Shown: in pieces, positions 35,632 to 43,614 of the stretch | Layout: the number at the start of each line of letters is the position of its first letter | How positions within the stretch are numbered: the first letter of the stretch is position 1 | Source of the DNA: Streptomyces olivoverticillatus | Lineage (GTDB): Bacteria > Actinomycetota > Actinomycetes > Streptomycetales > Streptomycetaceae | Assembly (NCBI RefSeq): GCF_014203555.1 | Contig: NZ_JACHJH010000001.1 | Location: 233,973 to 297,972 of the forward strand | Reading direction: 5' to 3' | DNA: 64,000 nt | The notes under the pieces: model-generated | What the model was told of the DNA's origin: nothing | The model's input: the letters and a program-made list of their open reading frames with translations, nothing else | The model's database searches: none | Program-made: the position numbers and the translations under genes

Positions 35632-36945
35632 TCAGGAGTACGTGCCGTCGGTCAGGTACTGGTGCAGGTCCGGGATGTGCAGCGTGCCGCCGAACTGGCC
35701 CGCCTGCCGGATCTTCACATTGGTGAAGAAGATCGGGATCGGCAGCTTGAGGCCCGGGATCAGCGGGGGCGGGCTGGACGGCGACTGGGTCGACGGGATC
35801 AGGCCGAGGAGGTTGCCCTTGAGCTCCTCGGTGTACATGGTGATCTTCGAGCCGGTGACCGTGGAGGTCGTCCCCAGGCCGGTGACGTGGGTCTCCTTGT
35901 CCTGGCCGTTGACGATCTGGTGCAGGTCCTTGATCGCCAGCGAGTCCGCGGTGAACTTCAGGACCGACTTCTGCTGCCCGTTCACGGTCGTGATCCGCTT
36001 GACGCCCTCGTAGGTCAGGCCGGTCAGCGTGAGCTGGCTCGCCTCCAGGTACCAGGGCTGGTTGGGGAAGGCGCGGTGCTCGTTCTCGTCGACGACGGCC
36101 GTGCGGGGGCAGGGCGGCAGCTTCTTCCCGGCCTCGTCGCTCGCGGACGCGGACGGGCTCGGCGAGGCGGACGGGCTCGCGGAGTCACTCGGTGACGCGC
36201 TCGCGGAAGGACTCGCGCTCGCCCCGTCGGTGGCCTTGGCGTCCTTCGAGGGGTCGGCCTTCGTCCCGTCCTTGGCCTCGTCCGTCGGCTGTGCGGACGG
36301 CCGCGGCGCGGGAGCGGCCGATGACGGGGAGGCGGACGGGGTCGGCGAGGCGGAGGGGCTCGACGAGCCCTTCTTGCCGCCGGTGAGGATCTCGCCGAGC
36401 TTGTCGCCGAGGCCCAGCGGGTCGAGCGGGTTCACGGTCTTGGACGGCGAGGCGGTCGGCGCGGCAGCCGTCGACGGCGCCGGCTTGGCGTCCGGAGCCG
36501 GCTGCGAGGACGGTGAGGCGGAGGGCTCTCGGCTCGTACCGCCGCCGGACTTCGCCGGCGAAGACGAAGACGGCGAAGAGGACGAACTCGGCGGCGGCGT
36601 CTCCTCGGACGCGGACGGCTTCGCCTCCGGGCTCTTGCTCGCGCCGGGGCTCGGGGTGGCCGTCGCCTCGGGCGTCGCGTCGGGCGTGCTGGCGCACTGC
36701 GCGTCACCGAAGGGGTTCGGCGGCTCGATGGGCTTGGCCTGCGCCAGCGTGGGCGTGAGCCCCATGCCCATCAGCACGGCGCCGGGCATCGCGGCGAGCG
36801 CGACCGCCTTCCCGGCGGGCATGTGCAGCCGGGCCAGCAGCGGCTTGCGCGGTGCGGCGTGCCGGGGGCTCGTTCTGCCGCGGTCGTCGTGCGGTGCGCG
36901 CGCATCGTGGGTATCGCCCGGCTCGTGCGCCTCTTCAGTCGGCAT
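35632..36945 (-). CDS. Exported Pro/Ser/Ala-rich protein of unknown function
   Basis: About 437 residues. A hydrophilic N-terminus leads to a hydrophobic signal-like segment (about 48-72, VALAAMPGAVLMGMGLTPTLAQA). A long low-complexity linker rich in Ser, Pro, Ala, Thr and Glu follows (about 90-290), of the kind that spans the cell wall. The last 150 residues look folded (ENEHRAFPNQPWYLEASQLT; FTADSLAIKDLHQIVNG) and end in HIPDLHQYLTDGTYS. The ATG at 36945 overlaps the DUF6114 gene by 11 bases and has GGAAGG upstream. The conserved tail shares themes (tests of lipid or polymer binding are lacking) with the DUF6230 protein of the same operon. Confidence 0.8.
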   Translation of the reverse strand: MPTEEAHEPGDTHDARAPHDDRGRTSPRHAAPRKPLLARLHMPAGKAVALAAMPGAVLMGMGLTPTLAQAKPIEPPNPFGDAQCASTPDATPEATATPSPGASKSPEAKPSASEETPPPSSSSSPSSSSPAKSGGGTSREPSASPSSQPAPDAKPAPSTAAAPTASPSKTVNPLDPLGLGDKLGEILTGGKKGSSSPSASPTPSASPSSAAPAPRPSAQPTDEAKDGTKADPSKDAKATDGASASPSASASPSDSASPSASPSPSASASDEAGKKLPPCPRTAVVDENEHRAFPNQPWYLEASQLTLTGLTYEGVKRITTVNGQQKSVLKFTADSLAIKDLHQIVNGQDKETHVTGLGTTSTVTGSKITMYTEELKGNLLGLIPSTQSPSSPPPLIPGLKLPIPIFFTNVKIRQAGQFGGTLHIPDLHQYLTDGTYS

Positions 36946-37360
36946 GTTCACCTTCCACGGCAGGCTTGCCCGGCGCCCAGGACACCCCGAGCGCACCACC
37001 GATGAGGGCCAGCAGGAATCCGACCAGGAAGGCCCCGAAGTTGGAGACGACCAGGGAGACCAGCGCGAGCAGGATCGCGGCGACCCCCGCGAAGACCCTG
37101 GAGTGCGGCTGGAACCACATGGTCAGCCCGAGGACGATCAGCAGCACCCCGATGATCAGCGAACCGGCACCGGCGGTGGTGGCCAGCCGGATGCTCAAGT
37201 CGCCCAATGTCATGGTCTGGTACGGGATGTACATGATCGGGATGCCGGCCAGAATGCACAACAGCCCGCCCCAGAAGGGGCGTCGGCCCCGCCAGTCCCA
37301 GAACGAACGGCGGGTGCGGCCGAGAGTGTCGATCAGCCGTGGTCGCGTGTCGGCGCTCAT
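36935..37360 (-). CDS. DUF6114 membrane protein
   Basis: About 141 residues with four predicted membrane segments (FWGGLLCILAGIPIMYIPY; AGAGSLIIGVLLIVLGLTMWF; VFAGVAAILLALVSLVV; NFGAFLVGFLLALIGGALGV). The family occurs next to DUF6230 proteins in Streptomyces; its role is not known. It overlaps the Pro/Ser-rich gene, so it is translationally coupled to it, and lies 102 bases after the DUF6230 gene. Confidence 0.85.
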   Translation of the reverse strand: MSADTRPRLIDTLGRTRRSFWDWRGRRPFWGGLLCILAGIPIMYIPYQTMTLGDLSIRLATTAGAGSLIIGVLLIVLGLTMWFQPHSRVFAGVAAILLALVSLVVSNFGAFLVGFLLALIGGALGVSWAPGKPAVEGEHAD

Positions 37361-37462
37361 GGTCTACAGCTCCTCGGGACGGGCGAAATCGTGGTGCGTT
37401 ACCGGGGCACGGTACGGGCACGGGAGGGGCAACCGCCGCCCCGCACCCGACCGTTCACCGGA

Positions 37463-38089
37463 TCAGTTCTTGCATTCGGCGCCGCCCATGGCGACGTTCA
37501 TGGTCAGACCCGGAAGGGTGAACGTTCCCGCCGAGGTCGCCCAGGCCTTCTGGTCGACGTCGGTGAAGTGCACGGTCTTGGCCTGCTGGGCGAACGAGCC
37601 GGGCACATAGGCACCCCGGCCGTTCTCACCCGGCGTCGCCGGGCCCGGCCCCTTGGTGGTGGCGTCCACCGCGACGCCGATGTCCACCTCGTCGAACCGT
37701 GCGTTGGCCTTCATGTCGGTCGCGTCGATGTAGAGCTTCTGCGCGTCGACCTGCTCACCGCCGCCCGCCTTGAGCGTCATCGACACATCGCCGATGGGCG
37801 TCGGAATGGTGACCGCCTGGCAGAGATTGGTGATCTTCGCGGACTGCAGGCCGACGACGGCCACGGGCTTGTTGCCCTTCTTGGTCTGGTCCAGCGCCCC
37901 GTACTGGACGAAGCCAGTACCGTCGAGGCTCTTGGCCGTCACCTGGAACTGCTGGCCGGACACGCTGAACGACGCCGCGAGGGCGCCTTGCGCGATGGCC
38001 ACGCCGATCGCGGCCGTCGCCGCGACGCTGGGCACCATGACGACGGCGAACCTACGCCATCTGGTCCCGCCACGAGTCTGGGACTTCAC
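37463..38089 (-). CDS. DUF6230 exported protein (often labelled cholesterol esterase)
   Basis: About 208 residues. A basic N-terminus and a signal-anchor-like segment (about 17-38, VMVPSVAATAAIGVAIAQGALA) are followed by a beta-rich domain (FSVSGQQFQVTAKSLDGTGF; VVGLQSAKITNLCQAVTIP) with two cysteines. The GTG at 38089 was chosen because of GGAGGAAAG directly upstream. Homologues are often annotated as cholesterol esterase, but no serine-hydrolase motif is visible, and I regard that name as unsupported. It is the first gene of the three-gene operon. Confidence 0.85.
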   Translation of the reverse strand: MKSQTRGGTRWRRFAVVMVPSVAATAAIGVAIAQGALAASFSVSGQQFQVTAKSLDGTGFVQYGALDQTKKGNKPVAVVGLQSAKITNLCQAVTIPTPIGDVSMTLKAGGGEQVDAQKLYIDATDMKANARFDEVDIGVAVDATTKGPGPATPGENGRGAYVPGSFAQQAKTVHFTDVDQKAWATSAGTFTLPGLTMNVAMGGAECKN

Positions 38090-38446
38090 GACTTTCCTCC
38101 TTCTCGGACGTACACCCCCGAGCAGGGCCACCGGCCCGTGCCCCGGGATGGGAGAAGTGCTACGTCCTCGGGAAGAAGAGCGCCGTCGCATCCGCTGGCG
38201 CCAACGCGCCCGTTACACATCGGCGATCACCCCCGAGCGACAACCACTGGCCACGCCTTCGCGCAACCTGCGGAACAGGCCCCGTCCTTGTCGCACGGGG
38301 ACCCCCCTGTCCCAGGACCGGCGGACTGTGCCGCCGGCCCGCCCGGTGGGGACCCAAACTCCGTGCGCGGCCAGGTGGGCCGAGCGCGTGAATGGACCGG
38401 GCTGCGCCGATCGTGGTGCATTCGCGGCCGGGGCACAAGAGGTTCA

Positions 38447-38460
38447 TTACTAGCGAGTAA
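38447..38460 (-). promoter_or_regulatory. Palindrome TTACTAGCGAGTAA upstream of the DUF6230 operon
   Basis: Inverted repeat TTACT-N4-AGTAA. On the minus strand it reads TTACTCGCTAGTAA and contains TAGTAAT, a fair -10. A near-identical palindrome, GTACTCGCGAGTAA, occurs at 43385-43398 upstream of the phosphoesterase gene. It is probably an operator, with the regulator unknown. Confidence 0.5.
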
Positions 38461-38552
38461 CGGGCCGATAACCGAAGGGCGTCCGCTCGGCATCGAAGAG
38501 GCGGGGCAAGGTGCCGCTGCGTGCACACATCGAGGGGGACACAAAAGAAAAA

Positions 38553-38570
38553 CCCGGGCGAAAGCCCGGG
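38553..38570 (-). terminator. Intrinsic terminator of the thioredoxin-TPR gene
   Basis: CCCGGGC (38553-38559) and GCCCGGG (38564-38570) form a stem with a GAAA/TTTC tetraloop. On the minus strand it is followed by TTTTTCTTTT, so it terminates the gene ending at 38676. Confidence 0.92.
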
Positions 38571-38675
38571 CTCTTCTTACCGAAAGTAACGACGGCCGCT
38601 TTTACCAAGTTTTGGCAAAGTGCGGCGCCTGTGCCGGGTGAGGCACAGGGGAGGCGAGATTCCGCCCTGCGCGCC

Positions 38676-39641
38676 TCAGAACAGCGCGCGCGAGAGGGCC
38701 GTGCGAGCGGCCTTCACCCGCGGGTCCTCCGCACCGACCACCTCGAACAGCTCCAGCAGCCGGACGCGCGCGGCGTCCCGCTCCTCCCCGGCGGTGCGCT
38801 TGACGGTGTCGATCAGCCGCCCGAAGGCGTCCTCGACGTGCCCGCCGACCAGGTCGAGATCGGCCGCGGCGATCTGCGCCGCGACATTGCCCGGGGCGTC
38901 GGCCGCCGCCTTGCGGACCTGCTGGGCGTCCACGCCCTGCACCCGCTGCAGCAACTCCGCCTGGGCCAGGCCCAGCTTGGCCTCCGCATTGGCCGGGTCG
39001 GTCGAGAGGACGTTCTTGTAGGCCCGCACGGCGCCACCCAGGTCGCCCGCGTCCAGCGCCTCGTGCGCGGCGCTCAGGGCGCTGTCGTACGGGCTCGGCG
39101 GGGCCTGCGGCACGGGGGCCTCCCCCGCCTCGCCAGCCGCCACGGGCGCACCGACGATGCCGAAGCGCTGCTCGGCGACGGCGACGAGCTGATCCAGCAC
39201 GCCCCGCACCTGCGCCTCGGGCGCGGCGCCCTGGAAGAGCGGCAGGGCCTGCCCGGCCACCACCGCGAAGACCGCGGGGATGGACTGCACGCCGAACTCC
39301 TGGAACAGGAGCTGATTGGCCTCGACATCGACCTTGGCGAGGACGAACCGGCCCGCGTACTCCGCGGCCAGCCGCTCCAGGAGCGGGCCGAGCTGCTTGC
39401 ACGGCTCGCACCAGTCGGCCCAGAAGTCGATGACGACCGGGACCTCGGCGGAGCGCTGGAGGACGTCCTGCTCGAAGCCCGCTTCGTCGACGTCGAAGAC
39501 CAGGCGGGCGGCACCGGCGGCGGGCACGCCCTGGCGCGCGGCTTCGGCGCGCGCCTGCTCGGCCTTCTGCTTCGCCTCACCGGCCGCCTTCACCGCGGCG
39601 AGGTCGACCACTCCACTCATGGACATGTTCCGTGGCTGCAT
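38676..39641 (-). CDS. Thioredoxin-TPR co-chaperone (CnoX/YbbN-like)
   Basis: Cytosolic protein of about 321 residues. The N-terminal thioredoxin fold (about 45-155) has the active site WCEPC at 77-81 in DFWADWCEPCKQLGP. The C-terminal half (about 180-320) has TPR-like helical repeats (ALSAAHEALDAGDLGGAVRAYKNVL). In E. coli the homologue protects proteins from oxidation and hands them to chaperonins; here CxxC is intact, so redox activity is possible. The residues before 40 are charged and Ala-rich. The ATG at 39641 is one of three nearby (also MSMSG codons). It is divergent from a TetR gene. Confidence 0.92.
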   Translation of the reverse strand: MQPRNMSMSGVVDLAAVKAAGEAKQKAEQARAEAARQGVPAAGAARLVFDVDEAGFEQDVLQRSAEVPVVIDFWADWCEPCKQLGPLLERLAAEYAGRFVLAKVDVEANQLLFQEFGVQSIPAVFAVVAGQALPLFQGAAPEAQVRGVLDQLVAVAEQRFGIVGAPVAAGEAGEAPVPQAPPSPYDSALSAAHEALDAGDLGGAVRAYKNVLSTDPANAEAKLGLAQAELLQRVQGVDAQQVRKAAADAPGNVAAQIAAADLDLVGGHVEDAFGRLIDTVKRTAGEERDAARVRLLELFEVVGAEDPRVKAARTALSRALF

Positions 39642-39732
39642 GGGCCTATCCTCCCCCCTCCGCGGTGCTAACCGGAAAATTACGCCGGGTCCCCACCCGA
39701 CGCTCGTAGCCTGATGCGTGGTTGTCGCTCTC

Positions 39733-39755
39733 TTACGCTACGAGCCGTAGCGTAA
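39733..39755. promoter_or_regulatory. 23-bp perfect inverted repeat, probable TetR operator
   Basis: TTACGCTACG (39733-39742) and CGTAGCGTAA (39746-39755) are exact complements separated by AGC. The site lies in the 195-base divergent region, 82 bases before the TetR start and 92 before the thioredoxin-like start. This is a typical TetR-family operator shape. Confidence 0.75.
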
Positions 39756-39836
39756 CTGCATCCCCGGTACCCGGCGCAAGGTTTTCCGGTGATCTGGCTC
39801 ATACCCGGGGTGCTACCCGGCGGTAAGGTCGCTTTC

Positions 39837-40499
39837 ATGACTTCCGCCCCACCCCCCACGCACCGCACGGGCGGCGGCCGCACGGGCCGGCCGCGCAGCG
39901 CGGATGCGGACCGCGCGATCCTGGCCGCGACGCGCGAGGCGCTGGTCGAGCTGGGCTGGAGCAAGCTGACGATGGGCGACGTGGCGGCGCGGGCCGGGGT
40001 CGCCAAGACCACCCTCTACCGCCGCTGGGCGGGCAAGAGCGAGCTCGTGGTGGACGCGGTGGCCGCACTCTTCGACGAGCACCTGGAGCTGCCCGACCGC
40101 GGCAGCCTGGGCGCCGACGTCGAGGGCGTGGTCCTGCAGTTCGCGGCCCTCCTCGAACGCCCCGAGACCAAGACGGCCCTGATGGCCGTCGTCGCCGAGT
40201 CCACTCGGGACGACGCCCTGCGCGACCGCATCCGCTCCGCGATCGTGGACCGCCAGAAGACGCTCGTCCTGGTGGGCCGCGAGCGCGCCCAGGCCCGCGG
40301 CGAACTCCCGGCCGAACCGGATGCCTCGGCGGCCGCCCGCAACGCCGACCTGATCTTCGACGTGATCGCCGGCGCGGTCGTCCACCGGACGCTGGTGAGC
40401 GCGGAGCCGGTGGACGCGGAGTGGGCACGCGCGTTCACGGCACTGCTGGTGGGCGGGCTTACGGCTGCCGCCGCCGGTTATACGGACCCGGCCGCGTAG
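39837..40499 (+). CDS. TetR/AcrR-family regulator
   Basis: About 220 residues. The N-terminal helix-turn-helix is clear (AILAATREALVELGWSKLTM, then RAGVAKTTLYRRWAGKSELV, about residues 28-72). The C-terminal part resembles the TetR_C_16/33 type (LALLERPETKTALMAVVAESTR). The ATG at 39837 follows AAGG nine bases upstream. A perfect inverted repeat lies upstream, so autoregulation is likely. Its last 22 bases overlap the end of the convergent DUF397 gene. Confidence 0.92.
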   Translation: MTSAPPPTHRTGGGRTGRPRSADADRAILAATREALVELGWSKLTMGDVAARAGVAKTTLYRRWAGKSELVVDAVAALFDEHLELPDRGSLGADVEGVVLQFAALLERPETKTALMAVVAESTRDDALRDRIRSAIVDRQKTLVLVGRERAQARGELPAEPDASAAARNADLIFDVIAGAVVHRTLVSAEPVDAEWARAFTALLVGGLTAAAAGYTDPAA

Positions 40500-40669
40500 G
40501 CGATGAACTCCGCCCAGGCGGTGGCGGGTACGGCCAGCTGGGGGCCGGGTATGCGTTTGGAGTCACGGATGTGGACGGTTTGGGGGGTGGCGGCGACTTC
40601 CACGCATTCGCCGCCACCCTCGCCGTCGCTGTAGCTGGACTTGTGCCATATCCGGCGGTTGGACGTCAT
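40478..40669 (-). CDS. DUF397 protein
   Basis: About 63 residues, a single DUF397 unit (WHKSSYSDGEGGGECVEVA, then VHIRDSKRIPGPQLAVPATAW). Its ATG overlaps the stop of the XRE gene (ATGA), so the two are coupled. DUF397 proteins are thought to antagonise their XRE partner. The end overlaps the convergent TetR gene by 22 bases. Confidence 0.9.
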   Translation of the reverse strand: MTSNRRIWHKSSYSDGEGGGECVEVAATPQTVHIRDSKRIPGPQLAVPATAWAEFIAYAAGSV

Positions 40670-41472
40670 TCCTCGGCCAACTTCCCGATGAACTCTGCTG
40701 AGTCCTCGCAGTTGAGGGCTTGGGTCCGGAGCATGCCGTAGCGCTGCGACAAGTCGCTCACCTTCTCGCGCTCCGCAAACATGGTGTGGTACCCCTGGCC
40801 TTCCACATAGGCACACACCGAACGGTCCTCCGTCTCCAGCAGGGTCATCGGCCCGTGAAGCCAGCTGTAGCAGCCCTGCTCGGCGAGAAGAACCTGGATG
40901 GCGACGTTGCGCTGCGTGCCGACGTCAAGCAGGCGCCGCATCTGCCCCTTCATCACTTCCGGCCCGCCGACCCCGGTGCGCAGTGCGGCCTCGTAAATGA
41001 CGAAGCTGAACACCGCTGTCGATTTCAGCCGCTCCTGCCGCTGCAACCGCATCGCCAACCGGTCTTCGATCGTCTGCTCATTCGCCGGTGGCCAGTGGGC
41101 TCTGAACAGTGCCAGGGCGTACTCCTCCGTCTGAAGCAGCCCGGGGACGAGAAGTGCCTGGTACTGGTACTGCACGATCGCCGTGGCTTCCATGTCCAGG
41201 AACGCGGGCAGGAGCCAAGGACTCTTGTCCGGCTGCAAATAGCCCTGCGTGGCGACCAGTTTGCCCTTCGCGCCGCACATTTCATCCGCGACCTCAAGAA
41301 GCCGCTGCGTAGGCCGCCGCCTCCCCTGTTCCATCGACTTCACGGACTCGTACTCGTACCCGGCTTCCTTGCCGAGGTCCTCTCGGCTGATGCCCGCGTC
41401 CATGCGCCACAACTTCACTTGGTTGCCGCACATGCGCCAGGCCGTCGGTGGCTGGGAGATCTCACTCGTCAC
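40666..41472 (-). CDS. XRE-family regulator with DUF5753
   Basis: About 268 residues from the GTG at 41472; a TTG at 41511 is the alternative. Helix-turn-helix about residues 10-65 (LWRMDAGISREDLGKEAGYE and YESVKSMEQGRRRPTQ), then DUF5753 (YQALLVPGLLQTEEYALALFR and VLLAEQGCYSWLHGPMTLLE). It is a second WhiJ-like module, here without an adjacent ATPase gene. Confidence 0.9.
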   Translation of the reverse strand: MTSEISQPPTAWRMCGNQVKLWRMDAGISREDLGKEAGYEYESVKSMEQGRRRPTQRLLEVADEMCGAKGKLVATQGYLQPDKSPWLLPAFLDMEATAIVQYQYQALLVPGLLQTEEYALALFRAHWPPANEQTIEDRLAMRLQRQERLKSTAVFSFVIYEAALRTGVGGPEVMKGQMRRLLDVGTQRNVAIQVLLAEQGCYSWLHGPMTLLETEDRSVCAYVEGQGYHTMFAEREKVSDLSQRYGMLRTQALNCEDSAEFIGKLAEE

Positions 41473-41582
41473 GGCCGTACCCGCCCCCCTCCGTACCTCT
41501 GTCAGTACCAACGGAGGCTAAGGCGGGCAAGCCGTGTGCGAGACGGATTCGCTCAGAAATCCGCCGATTCGGTGTACGCGCC

Positions 41583-43340
41583 TCAGCGCTTGCCCGGCTT
41601 TGCGAGCAGCAGCTCCGTGTTGTGGTCGCCCGGGGCGCCCAGTCTTTTCGCCGGGGTCGCGTTCGGGTCGTTGAAGGAGAGCTCTCGGTACAGGGCCGCG
41701 AGGCCCGCGTTCGACGTGTCGCCGAAGTCCGTCTCGTAGCGGGCGGCGGACTCGACGAGGGTGGTGAAGAGGGACAGCGTCCCGTCACCGTTGTCGGCTA
41801 TCTCGATGATGCGCGCGTGCTGCGGGAAGTCGATGTGGGAGGCGGTGTTGATCTCCCAGAAGGCCCGCTCGGGCACCGCGTGACCGTGGGCCAGGATCTG
41901 GTTCTGGTGGGTGTGCCCGTTGACCCACGCGACGACGTTCGGGTAGCGCTGGAGCAGGGCGACGAGTTCGTTGCCGTCGTGGCGCTTCTCGAAGAGGTGG
42001 TGGGGGTCGGGGAGCAGATTGCCCATAGAGCCGCTGGTGTGGTGGCTGAACAGGACAATCAGCTCGCCGGAGCCGCTGCTCCCCCGTACGACACGGCCGT
42101 CCGCGTCGTACCAGTGCGAGCTGCGCGACTGGAGGACGGACTCCAGCCACTTCAGCTGCGCCGTGCCGATCGAACCGTCCGCGAAGCCCGCCGGGTTGGT
42201 GGTGTCCAGGCTGACGCCGAGGACGCCCTCGGAGATCGGGAAGGTGTAGTACAGCTTCCCGCTCGCGGCCGCCGACGCGGTGAAACCGTGACCGACCGGG
42301 CCGGGGCCGGTGTGGGCGGGGTCCAGGTGGGCCTTGGCGAACTCGGCGGGTGAGAAGGGCGTGCGGCGCGGGTCCGGGGTGATGTCGCGGACCGGGCCGC
42401 CGTTCCTGAGCAGCCGGGCGAGGTGGGCGATGGCCTGGGCGGGGTCGTTGCGCAGGGCGTCGGCGAGCTTGGCGGCCTCGTCCTCGTCGATGCCTTCGAG
42501 CTTGCGGTCGCCGGTGTAGAGGGAGTGGAGCAGGCCGAGGTCGGGGAGCGTGCCCTCGATGCTGTCGTCGTGGTTGCCGACGGTGCTGTACCAGGGGGTG
42601 CGCAGGCCGGGTGCGGAGAAGGGACTGCCGGAGGCGGTGAGGAAGCCGGGGACCTGGGGGAAGCCCTGCCCCTTGAAGTCGTCCCGGAAAGCGGACTCCG
42701 GGTTCCAGAAGAGCGCGCTGCCGGAGTTCTGCACGCCCTCGTAGCGGGCGGGGTCGCCACTGTTGGGGGTGATGCGGCCGCCGCTCATGACGGACAGGTA
42801 CCAGTCGAGCTCGATGTGCTCGTGGTTGTCGGTGTTGTCGCCGGTGGCCATGACGAGCGAGAAGGGGCTCCCGGTGAAGGGGCCGCCCCGCAGGGAGTTG
42901 ATCCGTTCCACGAGCGAGGACGCGCCGCGCACGGTCAGCGCCTCCTGCGGCCGGTAGGCGCTGCCCAGCTCCCGGGCGAGGTACTCGAAGCGCACCGGGG
43001 ACTCGGTGTCGACCAGGTGCATGTCCGTGAACTGCACGAAGCAGGCCAGCGCGGTGCGTCGCCCGTCCCGTGCCGACGAGGCCGCCGCGAGGTCGGTCCG
43101 TACGACGAGGGGCCAGCCGGGGCCGGACCTCAGGCGCTTGTACGGGCCGCTGCCGGTCGCGGTGGCAACTTGTTCGAGGGTGGTGCCCTCGATGCGGACG
43201 GCCCGGGCGGCGCTCGCCGCCATCGCGCGGTCCGCGGCGGCCGCGGAGGCGAACCGGCCGTCGGTCAGCAGGGACAGGGCCGCGGCTGCGCTGGCCGCGG
43301 CGGTACCGGTGAGGAAGTGGCGTCTGCTGTAGGCGGGCAT
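41583..43340 (-). CDS. Tat-exported metallophosphoesterase (TIGR03767-like)
   Basis: Predicted secreted phosphohydrolase of about 585 residues. The N-terminus SRRHFLTG with a following Ala-rich hydrophobic stretch is a twin-arginine signal (Arg6-Arg7). Metal-binding motifs of calcineurin-like phosphoesterases are seen in order: FTDMHLVDTESP (DxH), ATGDNTDNHEH (GDNxD), TVGNHDDS (GNHD), FSHHT and NGHTHQN (GHTH). The ATG at 43340 follows AGGAGA. The substrate is unknown. The gene has a 274-base upstream region with a palindrome and a short triple repeat. Confidence 0.92.
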   Translation of the reverse strand: MPAYSRRHFLTGTAAASAAAALSLLTDGRFASAAAADRAMAASAARAVRIEGTTLEQVATATGSGPYKRLRSGPGWPLVVRTDLAAASSARDGRRTALACFVQFTDMHLVDTESPVRFEYLARELGSAYRPQEALTVRGASSLVERINSLRGGPFTGSPFSLVMATGDNTDNHEHIELDWYLSVMSGGRITPNSGDPARYEGVQNSGSALFWNPESAFRDDFKGQGFPQVPGFLTASGSPFSAPGLRTPWYSTVGNHDDSIEGTLPDLGLLHSLYTGDRKLEGIDEDEAAKLADALRNDPAQAIAHLARLLRNGGPVRDITPDPRRTPFSPAEFAKAHLDPAHTGPGPVGHGFTASAAASGKLYYTFPISEGVLGVSLDTTNPAGFADGSIGTAQLKWLESVLQSRSSHWYDADGRVVRGSSGSGELIVLFSHHTSGSMGNLLPDPHHLFEKRHDGNELVALLQRYPNVVAWVNGHTHQNQILAHGHAVPERAFWEINTASHIDFPQHARIIEIADNGDGTLSLFTTLVESAARYETDFGDTSNAGLAALYRELSFNDPNATPAKRLGAPGDHNTELLLAKPGKR

Positions 43341-43384
43341 GCCGCGTGTCTCCTGACGGTCGGTCGGCCGCGGGTCGCACGTAC

Positions 43385-43398
43385 GTACTCGCGAGTAA
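43385..43398 (-). promoter_or_regulatory. Palindrome GTACTCGCGAGTAA upstream of the phosphoesterase gene
   Basis: The core TACTCGCGAGTA (43386-43397) is a perfect 12-bp palindrome 45 bases before the start codon. It differs little from the TTACTAGCGAGTAA upstream of the DUF6230 operon, which suggests a shared regulator. Confidence 0.5.
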
Positions 43399-43490
43399 GT
43401 TGGCTGACCGTCAGGATGCTGACCGGTACTGGCGATTCCGTGAACGAAATAGGAAGGAAAAGTGAGGTAGTTGTTGAGCCTTGCTATGAA

Positions 43491-43520
43491 TCTCGCCGAA
43501 CCTCGCCGAACCTCGCCAAT
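43491..43520. repeat. Three 10-bp direct repeats
   Basis: TCTCGCCGAA, CCTCGCCGAA and CCTCGCCAAT lie head to tail at 43491-43500, 43501-43510 and 43511-43520, upstream of the phosphoesterase gene. The role is unknown. Confidence 0.6.
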
Positions 43521-43550
43521 GAGATGGATAGGACGGACGACACAAAAACA

Positions 43551-43588
43551 CCCCGGCTGCCGACCGTGAAATCGGTCGGCAGCCGGGG
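43551..43588 (-). terminator. Intrinsic terminator of icmA
   Basis: CCCCGGCTGCCGACCG (43551-43566) pairs perfectly with CGGTCGGCAGCCGGGG (43573-43588). On the minus strand it is followed by TGTTTTTGTG, so it ends the mutase gene. Confidence 0.92.
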
Positions 43589-43614
43589 CGGTTGCGCAGT
43601 CCGGAGGGCCCGGC

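Larger units (their letters stand above)
38090..38675. other. Long region upstream of the DUF6230 gene, no coding sequence seen
   Basis: Nearly 600 bases between the DUF6230 start and the end of the thioredoxin-like gene. It holds the terminator of the latter (38553-38570) and a palindrome overlapping a TAGTAAT -10-like sequence at 38447-38460. If transcription of the operon starts there, the leader would be over 300 bases. No open frame in it looks real. Confidence 0.45.

Noticed and set aside
37463..38089. Cholesterol esterase
   Set aside because: Common database name for this family, but no GxSxG motif or catalytic triad is visible.
38160..38544. Two minus-strand open frames upstream of the DUF6230 gene
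   Set aside because: No ribosome site, no family features, and they run through the thioredoxin gene terminator or the palindrome.
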